A DNA stretch of 64,000 bases from an uncultured Muribaculaceae bacterium (GTDB lineage: Bacteria; Bacteroidota; Bacteroidia; Bacteroidales; Muribaculaceae): contig CAUBJF010000008.1 of the NCBI GenBank assembly GCA_958436175.1, positions 50,822 to 114,821 on the forward strand. The letters are read 5' to 3'. A model generated the notes under the pieces. It had not been told where the DNA came from, searched no databases, and saw only the letters and a list, made by a program, of their open reading frames with translations. A program made the translations under genes and the position numbers. Of the stretch, positions 25,780 to 34,641 are shown piece by piece; position 1 is the stretch's first letter; each line of letters begins with the position of its first letter.

Positions 25780-26787
25780 ATGACAGCACGATGCAATAAG
25801 TGCGGCAAGGAGCTGCCGGAGGGTTGGGGGTTTCCCTGCTGCCCCTTCTGCGGCTCGCCGCTTGCGGCTGAAGCCGCCGGTGTGAGCCTCGGGGATGCCA
25901 ACGCCTTTGCCGGCGATGTGAGCATCTCGGTGAGCAACACCCATATAGAACGGCAGAAAAATGCCGACGAACTCAAAGCCGAGGCCCTCGGTCAGTATCG
26001 CCAGCTTTGCAAGCAGGCATTGGCCGACGGCATAGTGACCAACGATGAGCGCTCGATGCTCGAGGACGCGCGCGTGCGCCTGGGCATATCGCCCGACGAA
26101 GCTCAGCAGACGTTCGATGCCGTGAAGGCCGGAATGACACGCAACAGCAAGAACGCCCTCGGCAAAATCCAGCAGGTGACGCTCAACCAGGTGCTCAAGC
26201 TGATGGAGAGCGGCAAGATCGATAATCTGCGCTCATCGCTGGGACGCTTGGAGGCAATGGCGCAGAAATATGATGCCGACGAGGTGCAGTGCAACTACTG
26301 GATGATACTTGCCGGTCTTGACCCCGCGCGGTGTATCGCCGAATATGAGGCGCGCGCCACCGACAGCTACTGGCAGAGCTTCTGGGCGGCGATGGCCTAT
26401 ATCAACAACGGCGACTCCGCTGCCGCAGAAGGCCTGATAAGCGACCTTGAGGCGTGGGGCGACATGCCCTTCGGCAACATCGCATTACTAGCCGCTGCCA
26501 ACTCGCTGTGCGAGTACTGGAAAGACCCGACGCTCTCCGATTATAAGGAGCAGGCCGAGGCTTTTGCCGAGGAGGGCGCTACGGGCAATACGGATCTTAT
26601 CGACCCGTTCGCCCAGGCGCTGATGCTGCTGCTCGGTGCCGACGATGCCTCGGCTGTCGAGGAGTTTCACGACGATTTCCTGTTCCAGCTCGACTATGTG
26701 CTCAGTGGCATAACCGACCGGATCCGTCAGGCTTCGGCACAGAGCGAGCTTCCTCCTATGCCTAAAATCGACCTTTTGCCTCAATAA
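25780..26787 (+). CDS. Zinc-ribbon protein with TerB-like helical region
   Basis: The 335-residue protein begins with a zinc ribbon (CNKCGKEL and CCPFCGSPL, residues 5-26). A region with QLCKQALADGIVTNDERSMLEDARVRLGISPDEAQ follows at about residues 75-110. Its spacing and wording resemble the TerB/DUF533-like acidic helical motif, though I cannot be sure. The rest looks like helical repeats (residues 130-300). No membrane segment is present. A TTGCACATCTTTGC stretch about 40 bp upstream may hold a -7 box, so a second transcript may start here. It lies 3 bp from the FHA-like gene. Confidence 0.75.
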   Translation: MTARCNKCGKELPEGWGFPCCPFCGSPLAAEAAGVSLGDANAFAGDVSISVSNTHIERQKNADELKAEALGQYRQLCKQALADGIVTNDERSMLEDARVRLGISPDEAQQTFDAVKAGMTRNSKNALGKIQQVTLNQVLKLMESGKIDNLRSSLGRLEAMAQKYDADEVQCNYWMILAGLDPARCIAEYEARATDSYWQSFWAAMAYINNGDSAAAEGLISDLEAWGDMPFGNIALLAAANSLCEYWKDPTLSDYKEQAEAFAEEGATGNTDLIDPFAQALMLLLGADDASAVEEFHDDFLFQLDYVLSGITDRIRQASAQSELPPMPKIDLLPQ

Positions 26788-26790
26788 GCT

Positions 26791-27468
26791 ATGGATATAA
26801 TTGTAGGACGTGGCGGCAATCAGGCCGCCGACCTTTCGGGAGCAGGGGTGGCACCCGCACATTGCATTATCAGCAGCGACGGCACCTGTTACACCGTTAA
26901 GCCGGCCAGCGTCTCGCCGACACTGGCGGACGGCGAGCGTGTGTGGAACACCGGCGGGGAGACATTTACCGGCGACAGCAAGATAACGGTCGGGGAGTTT
27001 TCCTGTCCAATCACCGAGTTGGCAAAGCCGATGGATGTCGCCGAGATAAGCGACTGGGGCGTAGCCTCGCGCAGAATGAAAGACACCAATGCCGCCGGAG
27101 CGTTTCTTGACATCACGGTCTATGAATACTTCGATAGTGAGGAGGAGAACGGAGGCGCGGATTACGTGTTTCTCTGGGACAATATAGCCGCTTGCAAGGC
27201 TTTCCATCTCATAGATGAAGGCAAGCTTCGCGCCGCTCAGGAACTGCTTTACGAGGCCGGCGACGATCTCTATGCCGCCCAGGACGGAAGCATGAGGCTC
27301 AAAGGAGCATATGCGTCGGTGCTGGTGCTTCTCGGCAAGCTATACATTGCCGCCGGACGTGAGGATGTGGCCCGCGTGGCACTTGCAGGTGCCCGCAAGG
27401 TATTCGCTGCCGGAGTGGAGTGTTCAGAAGAGGTCAAGACATTGTTGAACTCCCTAAGCTTACAGTAA
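26791..27468 (+). CDS. FHA-like domain protein
   Basis: The 225-residue protein opens IIVGRGGNQAADLSGAGVAP followed by AHCIIS. This fits a forkhead-associated domain (GR, then a Ser/Asn loop, then xxHxxI), which binds phosphothreonine peptides. The Ser-Arg of classical FHA loops is replaced by ApAHCII, so binding may be altered. The C-terminal half (about 125-220) looks like a TPR-type helical region with AFHLIDEGKLRAAQELLYEAG. Start and stop are tightly spaced with the neighbours (3 bp before, TAATG overlap after). The context suggests a scaffold role within the array. Confidence 0.7.
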   Translation: MDIIVGRGGNQAADLSGAGVAPAHCIISSDGTCYTVKPASVSPTLADGERVWNTGGETFTGDSKITVGEFSCPITELAKPMDVAEISDWGVASRRMKDTNAAGAFLDITVYEYFDSEEENGGADYVFLWDNIAACKAFHLIDEGKLRAAQELLYEAGDDLYAAQDGSMRLKGAYASVLVLLGKLYIAAGREDVARVALAGARKVFAAGVECSEEVKTLLNSLSLQ

Positions 27469-28034
27469 TGGCTAAAGATACAATCATAATACCTGACGGG
27501 ACCAGAGAGATAAGGGACTTCGAGTTTGCCGGACAGCGGGAACTGCGTCATGTGGTGATTCCCGACAGCGTGGAGCGCATAGGCGTAGGAGCCTTCAACG
27601 AAAGTGGGATTGAAGAGCTGGTGCTTCCTGCCTCGCTACGCAGGATAGAAGATCTCAGCGACCTCAAAAGGGCGGACATGTCGCGTTGTGTTCATATCCG
27701 CGAGATACTGAGTCCGGGCTTTTATCGCGGAGGAAGCGACGGAGTCGTGATTCTGCCACCGAATATCGAGCGCATCGGCGACCGCTGCTTCAACCGGCTT
27801 GACTATCTTTATGCCCCCGAGACACTCAGGGAGGTCGGCGAGATGGAAATGACAGGTCTGTACTGTCTGTCGCCTTCGCTGAAATCACTCCGGGGAATGA
27901 AGAAATGCATATTGCATCCGCTGGAAGCCCATTCCGAACGCTACCGCGAGCAGATGCGCCACGAGGGAGTGAGCGACCGGACACTTATAATTGACCCTAT
28001 GCCTTATTACATGGCATATATGTACAAAAAATAA
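27468..28034 (+). CDS. Short cytosolic leucine-rich repeat protein
   Basis: The 188-residue protein contains three or four BspA-like repeats (TREIRDFEFAGQRELRHVVI, then SVERIGVGAFNESGIEELVLP, then IERIGDRCFNRLDYLYAPETL). It has no signal peptide. I place the start at 27468, where TAATG overlaps the stop of the FHA-like gene; an upstream in-frame codon lies inside that gene. It is the second cytosolic LRR protein of the array. The function is unknown, probably protein-protein contact. Confidence 0.75.
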   Translation: MAKDTIIIPDGTREIRDFEFAGQRELRHVVIPDSVERIGVGAFNESGIEELVLPASLRRIEDLSDLKRADMSRCVHIREILSPGFYRGGSDGVVILPPNIERIGDRCFNRLDYLYAPETLREVGEMEMTGLYCLSPSLKSLRGMKKCILHPLEAHSERYREQMRHEGVSDRTLIIDPMPYYMAYMYKK

Positions 28035-28052
28035 CAATCAGAGAACAGATAT

Positions 28053-31000
28053 ATGCGTTGCCCCAAATGTAACTTCCCGGTATTACCGAAATTCGATAAA
28101 TGTCCCAAGTGCGGCACCCCGCTGAAAGAGGAGGCTGCGGCTCCACGGCCCGCAGCCGATTTTGATTTCGATGCCCCGGCACCGAAACCTGCGGCCGACG
28201 ATTTTGATTTCGATGCCCCGGCACCCGTCCGTGGGGCGTCGAAGGTGCCACAGCCTGTCGACGGCGTGAGCATCATAAGCGGCAAGGCCGTCTGGAGCCT
28301 CGGCCCGGGGCAGATTGCCCGTCGTGTAACCGAGCGCGAGATGGCCGACTGCGGCGCTGTAAGAGGCGTGGTGGTGCAGGATGGTGTCACCGCTGCCGTG
28401 TTTTCCGACGGTAAACTCGTGCAGACGCTCGACGGCGGTATCTATCGCTTCTCAAACGAGACTATCGTACGCGAGGGCAAGCGGCAGACCATAACCCCGC
28501 AGGGTACGGTGTTGCCGGCACCCCCTACTCCTCAGGAGCCTAAGACCGAAGAGAAGAAGCGCGGATTCCTCAGCCGTCTGTTCGGCGCGAGCAAAGAGAC
28601 TCCGGCCGCGCCGCAAGCGGCTCCCACACCTAAACCCGTCGTAAAGCCCGCTGTAACCGTGCAGCGCAATACCTCGGTTGTGGTGATCTATCTCATCTCG
28701 AACCGTGTGTTCGAAGAGTCGTTCGGCAGTGCCGGTTCTGTGGACTATGTTCCTTTCGAGGTCACGGCCTCCGGTACGCCCCTTAAGGTAGGAGCATCCA
28801 TGCAGATGCGTGTGACAGATTTTGAGATATTCCGTCGTCAGTATCTTGTCGATAGCAACGAAGTCAGTGTCGAGACCATGCGACGCCTGATGACACCCTG
28901 GGTGAAGCAGATTCTCGAGCATGCTTTCAGTACGATGCAGGTGACAGACGGGCATCTTACCTCTCAGCAGCAGGAGCACCTGAAGCAGACACTTGGCTCA
29001 ATGCTGCAGAACCGCCTGTTCGGTGTATCCATAATCAATATATTCGACCTCGTTACCCGTGATGAGGATTTCGAACGGCTGAGTGAACAACAGCGCGAGC
29101 TGGCAAAGGCTGAGAGAGAAAACGAGTTCTATGTCCGTGAGACGGAATTCCGCAACCGCCTGACCGACTTCGAGATGCAGCAGGAAGCAGAACGGCTTGT
29201 CAAGGAAAACGATGCCAGTCTCACCCGGGAAAAGGAGCAAGCCCGTTTCGAAACGGCTCTCGCCGAGCTTAACCGCGACAAACTTCTTACGGAGGATGAG
29301 CTGAAACAGTTCGTGGCTCAGCATGAGATGGAGATGCGTCTGGCTGAGGCCTCCCGCAATGCCGACGAACAGACCCGCAGATATGAAAGCGAGAAAATCC
29401 TCAATGAATTAGCCGATAAGAAACTCATCGATGACGACGAGCGTAAGGTGCTGCAGGAGCGTGTAGCAAACGGTCAGTTCGAGCGCGGCCAGCTCAATGA
29501 CCTGCTTCGTCACAAATCTCTGGTAAGCAACACTCTCGAGAAACTGCGTCTCGACACCGACCTTGCCCTGCAACAGGCACAGGCGAGCCATCAGCTCGAC
29601 ATCAATGCTATGCGTCAGGAGACAGAGCGGACCGACCTTGAGAGCATCCTTTATGGCAAGCGGTATGCTATTGACCGCCAGAGAGCTGTCGATGAGCTTG
29701 AACTCAGCTCGATAAAGCTCGATGCCGACCTTGAGACGCGCCGCAAAGAAGATGCTTACGCTGAAGAGAGGTATCAGCTTGACCAGAAGCACAGTCACGA
29801 CGAATGGGCTGAGAAATTCATGCGCGAAGGCAAGGAAATGGACCGTAGCCGTGAAAACCGCCGTGCCGACGCGGATCTCGACTTCGATATACGTTCGCGC
29901 AATGAAGAGCATGATTTTGAGATGGGGCGCAAACGGGATGAGCATGACTTCGACATGACATCACGCAAAGCGGAGTTTGATTTCGACCTCGATGACCGCC
30001 GTCAGGACAAGGACATTGACCGCACAGTCCGTCTCGACGAGCACGGCCAAAATATTGCCGACCGCGAACTTGACCGTGAGCTCAATGCTCAGGCTCGCCG
30101 ACAGGATCTCGAACATCAGCATGCCGACCATGAATTTGACATTGACTCCAGGAAGGCTCAGCTTGATTTTGACCTCGATGACCGCCGCCAGGACAAGGAC
30201 GTGGAGCGTACCGTGCGTCTCGACGAGCATGGCCAGGACATAGCCGACCGTGAGCATGCCCGAGCCCGCGCTGACAAACGCGATGATTTCGACATGGAAT
30301 CCCGGCGCAAGACACAGGATTTCGACATGGAATCCCGGCGCAAGGCGCAGGATTTCGATCTTGACTCCAGGAAGGCTCAGCTTGATTTTGACCTCGATGA
30401 CCGCCGTCAGGACAAGGACGTGGAGCGTACCGTGCGCCTCGACGAGCATGGCCAGAACATAGCCGACCGTGAGCATGCCCGTGCCCGCGCTGACAAACGC
30501 GATGACTTCGACATGGAATCCCGGCGCAAGGCCCAGGATTTCGATTTCGAGACCCGGCGCGCTCAGATGGATCTCGATGCCGCCGACCGCGCGCATCAAC
30601 GTCGCATGGCCGAGAAGAATCTCGACTTTGACCATCAGGAGACACATGCCGACAAAGAGGTCGACCGTACCGTAAGGCTCAGTGCCGTAGAGCAGGAAGC
30701 CGCCGACCGGCAGCACGCCCGCGACATGGAGATGCGCCGCCAGCAGCAGGAGGAGTTGCGCTTGAAGGGCAACATCGCCATGGAGAACATGAAGGCCATG
30801 ATGGAGGCCAAACGTGCCGCCAAGAAGGACGAGCTCGACGCGGCCACCGACCAGCTCAACATCAAGAGCCAGATGTCGGCAGAGCAGCTTGCCGCCGAAC
30901 AGCTTCGCGACCTCGATGCATCGGCACAGGCAGGTTTCATGGATGCGCTCAAAGAGAAATCATCGTCTGCCAAGGAGGCTGAACTGGCCCGCCGTGAAGC

Positions 31001-31598
31001 TGAGATGACGCGTCAGATGCACGAGCAGATGATGGGTCGCGCCGATTCGATGCATGAACAGAACCGCAACGACCTCAAGGAGATGATGGCGCAGATGATG
31101 CAGATGCAGCAGATGAGCCAGCAGCAGGCCATGGATCTGGCGCGCCACAGCATGGACACCAGCGCAACCATAGCGTCGGCACAGGCCGCGTCGAACGCCT
31201 CGGCTGCCGAACGGCGTGCCGCCGACCTCGAACGCGACAACCAGCGCTATCGCGAGGACGCACGCCACGCCCAGGAACGTGTAGACAGCAACCAGACCCA
31301 GAGCCTCAACTATACGACACGCGTCACCGAGACAGACATGAAGACATCTCAGCCGGCTCAGACAGCTGCCGAAGCACAGGCCGCACGCGAGGAGGTCAGC
31401 ACTGTGCCTCTGAACACAGCATGGCTGCGTAGTCATGGCTTCGCCGGCAGTTTCAACGAGCTTGCCGGACAGTTGTCTTCGCTCGGAGCTTCTATCTCCA
31501 AGGATTTCGATGCCGACGGCAACCCGATTATCCTTGTCGACGGGATACCCGAAGGACAGGTGTTCGATACATTGCAGGCATTTGGAGTAGAATTCTAA
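28053..31598 (+). CDS. Giant zinc-ribbon, SPFH-like, coiled-coil repeat protein
   Basis: The 1181-residue protein has a zinc ribbon (CPKC and CPKC, residues 4-22) and a linker with two DFDFDAPAP repeats. A region at about residues 205-330 resembles the SPFH/band-7 family, with VPFEVTASGTPLKVGASMQM, then MTPWVKQILEHAF, then GVSIINIFDLVTRDEDFERL. From about 340 to 960 it is a highly charged, probably coiled-coil stretch. Residues 640-835 repeat SRKAQLDFDLDDRRQDKDVE and RTVRLDEHGQDIADREHA. The C-terminus (about 1120-1181) looks globular. No membrane anchor is visible, so it may form large cytosolic assemblies. I know of similar zinc-ribbon/SPFH proteins only as uncharacterised. It lies between the LRR gene (18 bp) and a small gene (16 bp). 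Confidence 0.8.
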   Translation: MRCPKCNFPVLPKFDKCPKCGTPLKEEAAAPRPAADFDFDAPAPKPAADDFDFDAPAPVRGASKVPQPVDGVSIISGKAVWSLGPGQIARRVTEREMADCGAVRGVVVQDGVTAAVFSDGKLVQTLDGGIYRFSNETIVREGKRQTITPQGTVLPAPPTPQEPKTEEKKRGFLSRLFGASKETPAAPQAAPTPKPVVKPAVTVQRNTSVVVIYLISNRVFEESFGSAGSVDYVPFEVTASGTPLKVGASMQMRVTDFEIFRRQYLVDSNEVSVETMRRLMTPWVKQILEHAFSTMQVTDGHLTSQQQEHLKQTLGSMLQNRLFGVSIINIFDLVTRDEDFERLSEQQRELAKAERENEFYVRETEFRNRLTDFEMQQEAERLVKENDASLTREKEQARFETALAELNRDKLLTEDELKQFVAQHEMEMRLAEASRNADEQTRRYESEKILNELADKKLIDDDERKVLQERVANGQFERGQLNDLLRHKSLVSNTLEKLRLDTDLALQQAQASHQLDINAMRQETERTDLESILYGKRYAIDRQRAVDELELSSIKLDADLETRRKEDAYAEERYQLDQKHSHDEWAEKFMREGKEMDRSRENRRADADLDFDIRSRNEEHDFEMGRKRDEHDFDMTSRKAEFDFDLDDRRQDKDIDRTVRLDEHGQNIADRELDRELNAQARRQDLEHQHADHEFDIDSRKAQLDFDLDDRRQDKDVERTVRLDEHGQDIADREHARARADKRDDFDMESRRKTQDFDMESRRKAQDFDLDSRKAQLDFDLDDRRQDKDVERTVRLDEHGQNIADREHARARADKRDDFDMESRRKAQDFDFETRRAQMDLDAADRAHQRRMAEKNLDFDHQETHADKEVDRTVRLSAVEQEAADRQHARDMEMRRQQQEELRLKGNIAMENMKAMMEAKRAAKKDELDAATDQLNIKSQMSAEQLAAEQLRDLDASAQAGFMDALKEKSSSAKEAELARREAEMTRQMHEQMMGRADSMHEQNRNDLKEMMAQMMQMQQMSQQQAMDLARHSMDTSATIASAQAASNASAAERRAADLERDNQRYREDARHAQERVDSNQTQSLNYTTRVTETDMKTSQPAQTAAEAQAAREEVSTVPLNTAWLRSHGFAGSFNELAGQLSSLGASISKDFDADGNPIILVDGIPEGQVFDTLQAFGVEF
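30144..30546. repeat. In-frame ~180-bp direct repeats within the giant gene
   Basis: A stretch starting GACTCCAGGAAGGCTCAG at 30144 recurs at 30363, an offset of 219 bp (73 codons), and stays nearly identical for about 180 bp. A shorter related copy precedes it from about 29970. A 30-bp unit is also doubled inside the first copy. The high nucleotide identity, not only protein similarity, suggests recent expansion. Confidence 0.85.
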
Positions 31599-31614
31599 TG
31601 ATACCCGCAACAAG

Positions 31615-31818
31615 ATGAAAGCATTATTATTACAGGCACCGTACAACTTTACAAAGCGGATGCCCAAAGGTTTTATACTTCAGGTGGTGACCCAGAACTC
31701 ATGGAATTGTCCAACCATCGAGGAAGTCAAGGCTGCGATGAGACGCATGGGCCTGGAGAAGGAGGATCTTGCATGGTCATCTCCGACCAACTGGAAAATT
31801 GCAGAAATCAAAATCTAA
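31615..31818 (+). CDS. Small unknown protein
   Basis: The 67-residue protein reads MKALLLQAPYNFTKRM at the start and ends NWKIAEIKI. It has a helical middle with PTIEEVKAAMRRMGLEKEDLAW. I recognise no family. It starts 16 bp after the giant gene and its stop is 9 bp before the 26-bp repeat that precedes the RiPP precursor. It may be the last gene of the SPFH/LRR group or a partner of the precursor. Confidence 0.65.
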   Translation: MKALLLQAPYNFTKRMPKGFILQVVTQNSWNCPTIEEVKAAMRRMGLEKEDLAWSSPTNWKIAEIKI

Positions 31819-31826
31819 AAGAGAAA

Positions 31827-31852
31827 GCCGAGTCGCTTGAAAGGAGGTAGGC
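31827..31852 (+). repeat. 26-bp repeat, copy 2 (leader of the RiPP precursor)
   Basis: This is the second copy of the repeat at 22991-23016. It lies 29 bp upstream of the precursor ATG. The GAAAGGAGG inside it resembles a ribosome-binding site but is too far from the ATG to act as one. Confidence 0.8.
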
Positions 31853-31880
31853 GTAAAAAATTTCTTAAACATTTCATACA

Positions 31881-32030
31881 ATGAAAGAGTACAAGAAAGC
31901 CAAGATTATCGCTAAGAATCTTCCTACGGGTTCTTATGCCGCCGGTTGTGGCAATTATACCAACAAGGCCAGTTGCCTGAGCACTTCACCGTCGAAAGGC
32001 TATTGCAAGGATTGTGAGCGCAGTAATTAA
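31881..32030 (+). CDS. RiPP precursor peptide, four-cysteine core
   Basis: This 49-residue peptide opens MKEYKKAKIIAKNLPTGS and continues YAAGCGNYTNKASCLSTSP to end YCKDCERSN. The N-terminal part (about 1-19) looks like a charged leader, and an AAGC motif starts a likely core with Cys at 23, 32, 42 and 45, rich in Ser, Asn and Gly. Two radical SAM-SPASM enzymes with N-terminal peptide-recognition (PqqD-like) domains lie directly downstream, so it is almost certainly their substrate. Thioether or other Cys-linked crosslinks are the obvious guess. A hairpin separates it from the enzyme genes. I do not recognise a named precursor family. Confidence 0.85.
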   Translation: MKEYKKAKIIAKNLPTGSYAAGCGNYTNKASCLSTSPSKGYCKDCERSN

Positions 32031-32059
32031 TTACACCGATTAATTACAACCAAGCGAAA

Positions 32060-32094
32060 AGATGTTGAGGCTCATTTTATGTGCCTCAACATCT
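32060..32094 (+). promoter_or_regulatory. Hairpin between precursor and maturase genes
   Basis: AGATGTTGAGGC and GCCTCAACATCT form a perfect 12-bp stem with an 11-nt loop, 29 bp after the precursor stop. No long T-run follows (CTCCTT). It may stop part of the transcripts or shield the precursor mRNA from 3' decay, so that peptide is made in excess over enzyme. Confidence 0.65.
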
Positions 32095-32156
32095 CTCCTT
32101 GTATGCTCGTCGTTAAATCAAAATCGGTGCGTTATTTTGACAGGATAATCCACTTC

Positions 32157-33512
32157 ATGAAAGTTCGTTTGCCTAAATACGTCTATGTAAAGTCAACTGA
32201 AGAATTCGGCTATATAGCCGATATGCTGACCGGGAAACAGGTCACGCTTGATGGCAGCGGATCGGCGCTTATAAGGTATCTGACACACGGTTGGCGCGAT
32301 ATTGATGAAATAGTAAATGATATCATTCCAATTTATTCAGAAGAATATAGATTTGAAATTCAGAAAGATTTTGAATCGATACTGCACCAGCTTCAGGACG
32401 AAAAATTAATTGAGATATATGGCGAATTTAAGGATTCCGACTGTATGCCTCGCAGGTATATGCCTGATAATAAAAATATTCCGCATATAGAGGACCTGAC
32501 AATTGAAATCACTAATGCCTGCAATGAGCGTTGTATACATTGTTATTTGCCCGACTCCATCAAAGATAACTCGGTTACGCTCAATGTCAATGAGATAATA
32601 CGCATTATCAGTGAATTTGTTGAATTAGGGGGAAAGTCTGTGACTCTAACGGGTGGAGAGGTTTTTCTGCATAAAGATATTCAGGCTATTATCAGGCATA
32701 TAAAGTCGGTCGACCTCCAATATGGGTTATACTCCAATTTGATTTTATTGTCAGACAGGCACCTGGATTTCTTATGTGAAAACAGGCCTTGTCTGGTGCA
32801 GGTGTCTTTATATGCGATGCAACCGGAGCTTCACGATGCCATTACAAAAATAAAGGGGTCATGGCATAGGTCGATGAATGCAATAACGAGACTCCGGCAA
32901 AAAGGTATTCCGGTAAAGATTGCATGTCCGGTGATGCGTGAAAATGTAGATAGTATTGTGGAGCTTATAAAATTCACGCAGGATAACGATATTGAATTTG
33001 AGCCGTCGTTCGTCATATCGGCACGCTGTGATCAATCCGATGACAATTTGGTTCACAGGCTGACGGAAGACGAATTCGACAGAATGGTTAAAACTTTGCT
33101 ATTGGAGGCCCCTGCATTTGCAAAAGAATATTTCTTGCGTAAAGCGCCGGATTATACTGTTGATTATGATTTTATTGAATTTCTGAATTCTCCATTGTGT
33201 CCAGCCGGTCATTTAGGTCTGTACGTTACAGCGGGAGGTGAGGTAACGGTGTGTCCCCAGCTTCAGGGTAAGCCTATCGGGGATATTTCCGGTGTTACCC
33301 TTAAAGAAATATGGGAACAGTCAGAATGGTTGAAGATGCTTCGGTCCCTGACGAACGGTTGTTTTGAAACCTGCATGGACTGTACTTATATTGATTTTTG
33401 TAACCGATGTTATGCGGTCAATCATACCGAAACCGGTTCAATCCTAAAAATTCCGAAAGAGATATGTGCTCAGGCAAAGATCCTTTGGAAGAATATGAAA
33501 ACATTAAAGTAG
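32157..33512 (+). CDS. Radical SAM peptide maturase with RRE and SPASM domains (1)
   Basis: This 451-residue enzyme probably modifies the adjacent precursor. Residues 1-95 fit a PqqD-like recognition domain, including TLDGSGSALIRYL and DIDEIVNDIIPIY. The radical SAM core has CNERCIHCY with the cluster Cys at 122, 126 and 129 and LTGGEVFLHKDI as the SAM-binding GGE. The C-terminal SPASM region has CPAGHLGLYVTAGGEVTVCP and a later CMDCTYIDFCNRC for auxiliary iron-sulfur clusters. An open frame extends 26 codons upstream, but I start at 32157 because MKVRLPKYVYVKSTEEFGYI then aligns from residue 1 with the second maturase. It ends 6 bp before that gene. Confidence 0.93.
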   Translation: MKVRLPKYVYVKSTEEFGYIADMLTGKQVTLDGSGSALIRYLTHGWRDIDEIVNDIIPIYSEEYRFEIQKDFESILHQLQDEKLIEIYGEFKDSDCMPRRYMPDNKNIPHIEDLTIEITNACNERCIHCYLPDSIKDNSVTLNVNEIIRIISEFVELGGKSVTLTGGEVFLHKDIQAIIRHIKSVDLQYGLYSNLILLSDRHLDFLCENRPCLVQVSLYAMQPELHDAITKIKGSWHRSMNAITRLRQKGIPVKIACPVMRENVDSIVELIKFTQDNDIEFEPSFVISARCDQSDDNLVHRLTEDEFDRMVKTLLLEAPAFAKEYFLRKAPDYTVDYDFIEFLNSPLCPAGHLGLYVTAGGEVTVCPQLQGKPIGDISGVTLKEIWEQSEWLKMLRSLTNGCFETCMDCTYIDFCNRCYAVNHTETGSILKIPKEICAQAKILWKNMKTLK

Positions 33513-33518
33513 AAAGAT

Positions 33519-34403
33519 ATGCTTGTCAGACAGTCCAAGAACTCGTTTATCCGTTGTACTGAAAAATACGGCTACATAATAAATCAATTGACGCGCCATG
33601 ACCGTACTTACGATGAATATGGTGCGGATATCTTGCGTTTGATATCCCGCGAGCCACAATCGATAGATGAAATTGTGGGAAAACTGATGCCGCTCTATGA
33701 AGATGCGGACTACTCGACCGTAAAAGAAGACGTGGTCGGCTTTATGGAAAGTTTAGCAAACGACTGTTTTGTAGTAATAGGTGATACAATAGAAGAACTG
33801 GATGCGAAAGACCAAAGTTTCACCTATGACATCGACAATCCTAAAACATTGCGTAATGATTTCTATCAGGCGACAGAGGAGGAAGTTAAAATCAGCACGG
33901 CGGAATTTTTCAGCAGGGAAATCGTAGAGAAACCCCAGATTTCAAATCTACAATTCGAATTGTCAAGCCGATGCAACGAACGATGCATCCATTGTTATAT
34001 CCCGAACGGTAAAAAGAATCATGGTTTTGATATGCCCGTCAGGAAAGTGAAATCACTTATCGATGAGTTTGCTGAAATGGGCGGTATTCATGTGACATTG
34101 TCGGGTGGAGAGGTCTTTCTCTATAAAAACCTGCGGGAAGTAGTGGAATATTGTCGCCACAGGGATCTTAAGATTTCGATTCTTTCAAATCTGATAGCGC
34201 TGAAGGATGAGGATCTTATATGGTTGAAGGATGCGAATATTTCCATAATACAGGTATCCCTTTATTCGATGGATCCTGAAAAACATGATACAATAACGAC
34301 TGTAAAGGGTTCTTGGCAACGTACCAAAAACGCAATTGAAAAATTGGTTTCACATGATATTCCGGTACAAATCTCATGTCCGATAATGAAAGCCAACGAA
34401 GTA
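33519..34403 (+). pseudogene. Radical SAM peptide maturase (2), 5' part, split by a mobile element
   Basis: This holds the RRE-like domain (residues 1-90, with IDEIVGKLMPLYEDAD), the radical SAM core with CNERCIHCY (Cys 152, 156, 159) and LSGGEVFLYKNL, and on to CPIMKANEV. The frame then meets a TAG made by the first bases of the mobile element (34404-34406), giving a 295-residue product without the SPASM region. The missing part continues at 49109-49705. The split product might fold but should lack the auxiliary clusters, so it is likely inactive while the element is present. Confidence 0.93.
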
Positions 34404-34529
34404 TAGGCTTATCATAAGGAAAGAATAATCGTACAAAAAGAAATATAACTGGTTAAATATATTGTATATTAGGTATTTATAATCTTTTCCGATTTTGTCT
34501 AAGAAAGCATATCAAACAACGGTTTTAAC

Positions 34530-34555
34530 GATATTTTGTTGCATATTTGTTGCGT
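34530..34555 (+). other. Integrase arm-type site, left end
   Basis: GATATTTTGTTGC followed by ATATTTGTTGCGT recurs with small changes at 49013-49039, in the same orientation. It holds two TTGTTGC cores 12 bp apart. It overlaps the likely -33 region of the first recombinase gene, so binding could regulate the gene. Confidence 0.6.
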
Positions 34556-34572
34556 GATACAGAAAAAATTGG

Positions 34573-34580
34573 TAATTTTG
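34573..34580 (+). promoter_or_regulatory. -7 box for the recombinase operon
   Basis: TAATTTTG followed by CAGCGTAAAA. The 18-bp TAATTTTGCAGCGTAAAA is repeated exactly upstream of the redox operon at 38026. Confidence 0.6.
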
Positions 34581-34641
34581 CAGCGTAAAAACAGAAATAA
34601 ATCTGCCTGTGGAAAGAATAATATAAGGAAAGGAAAACATC

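Noticed and set aside
30144..30546. Phase-variable or CRISPR-like repeats
   Set aside because: The repeats are whole codons inside an open frame, so copy-number change would not shift the frame.
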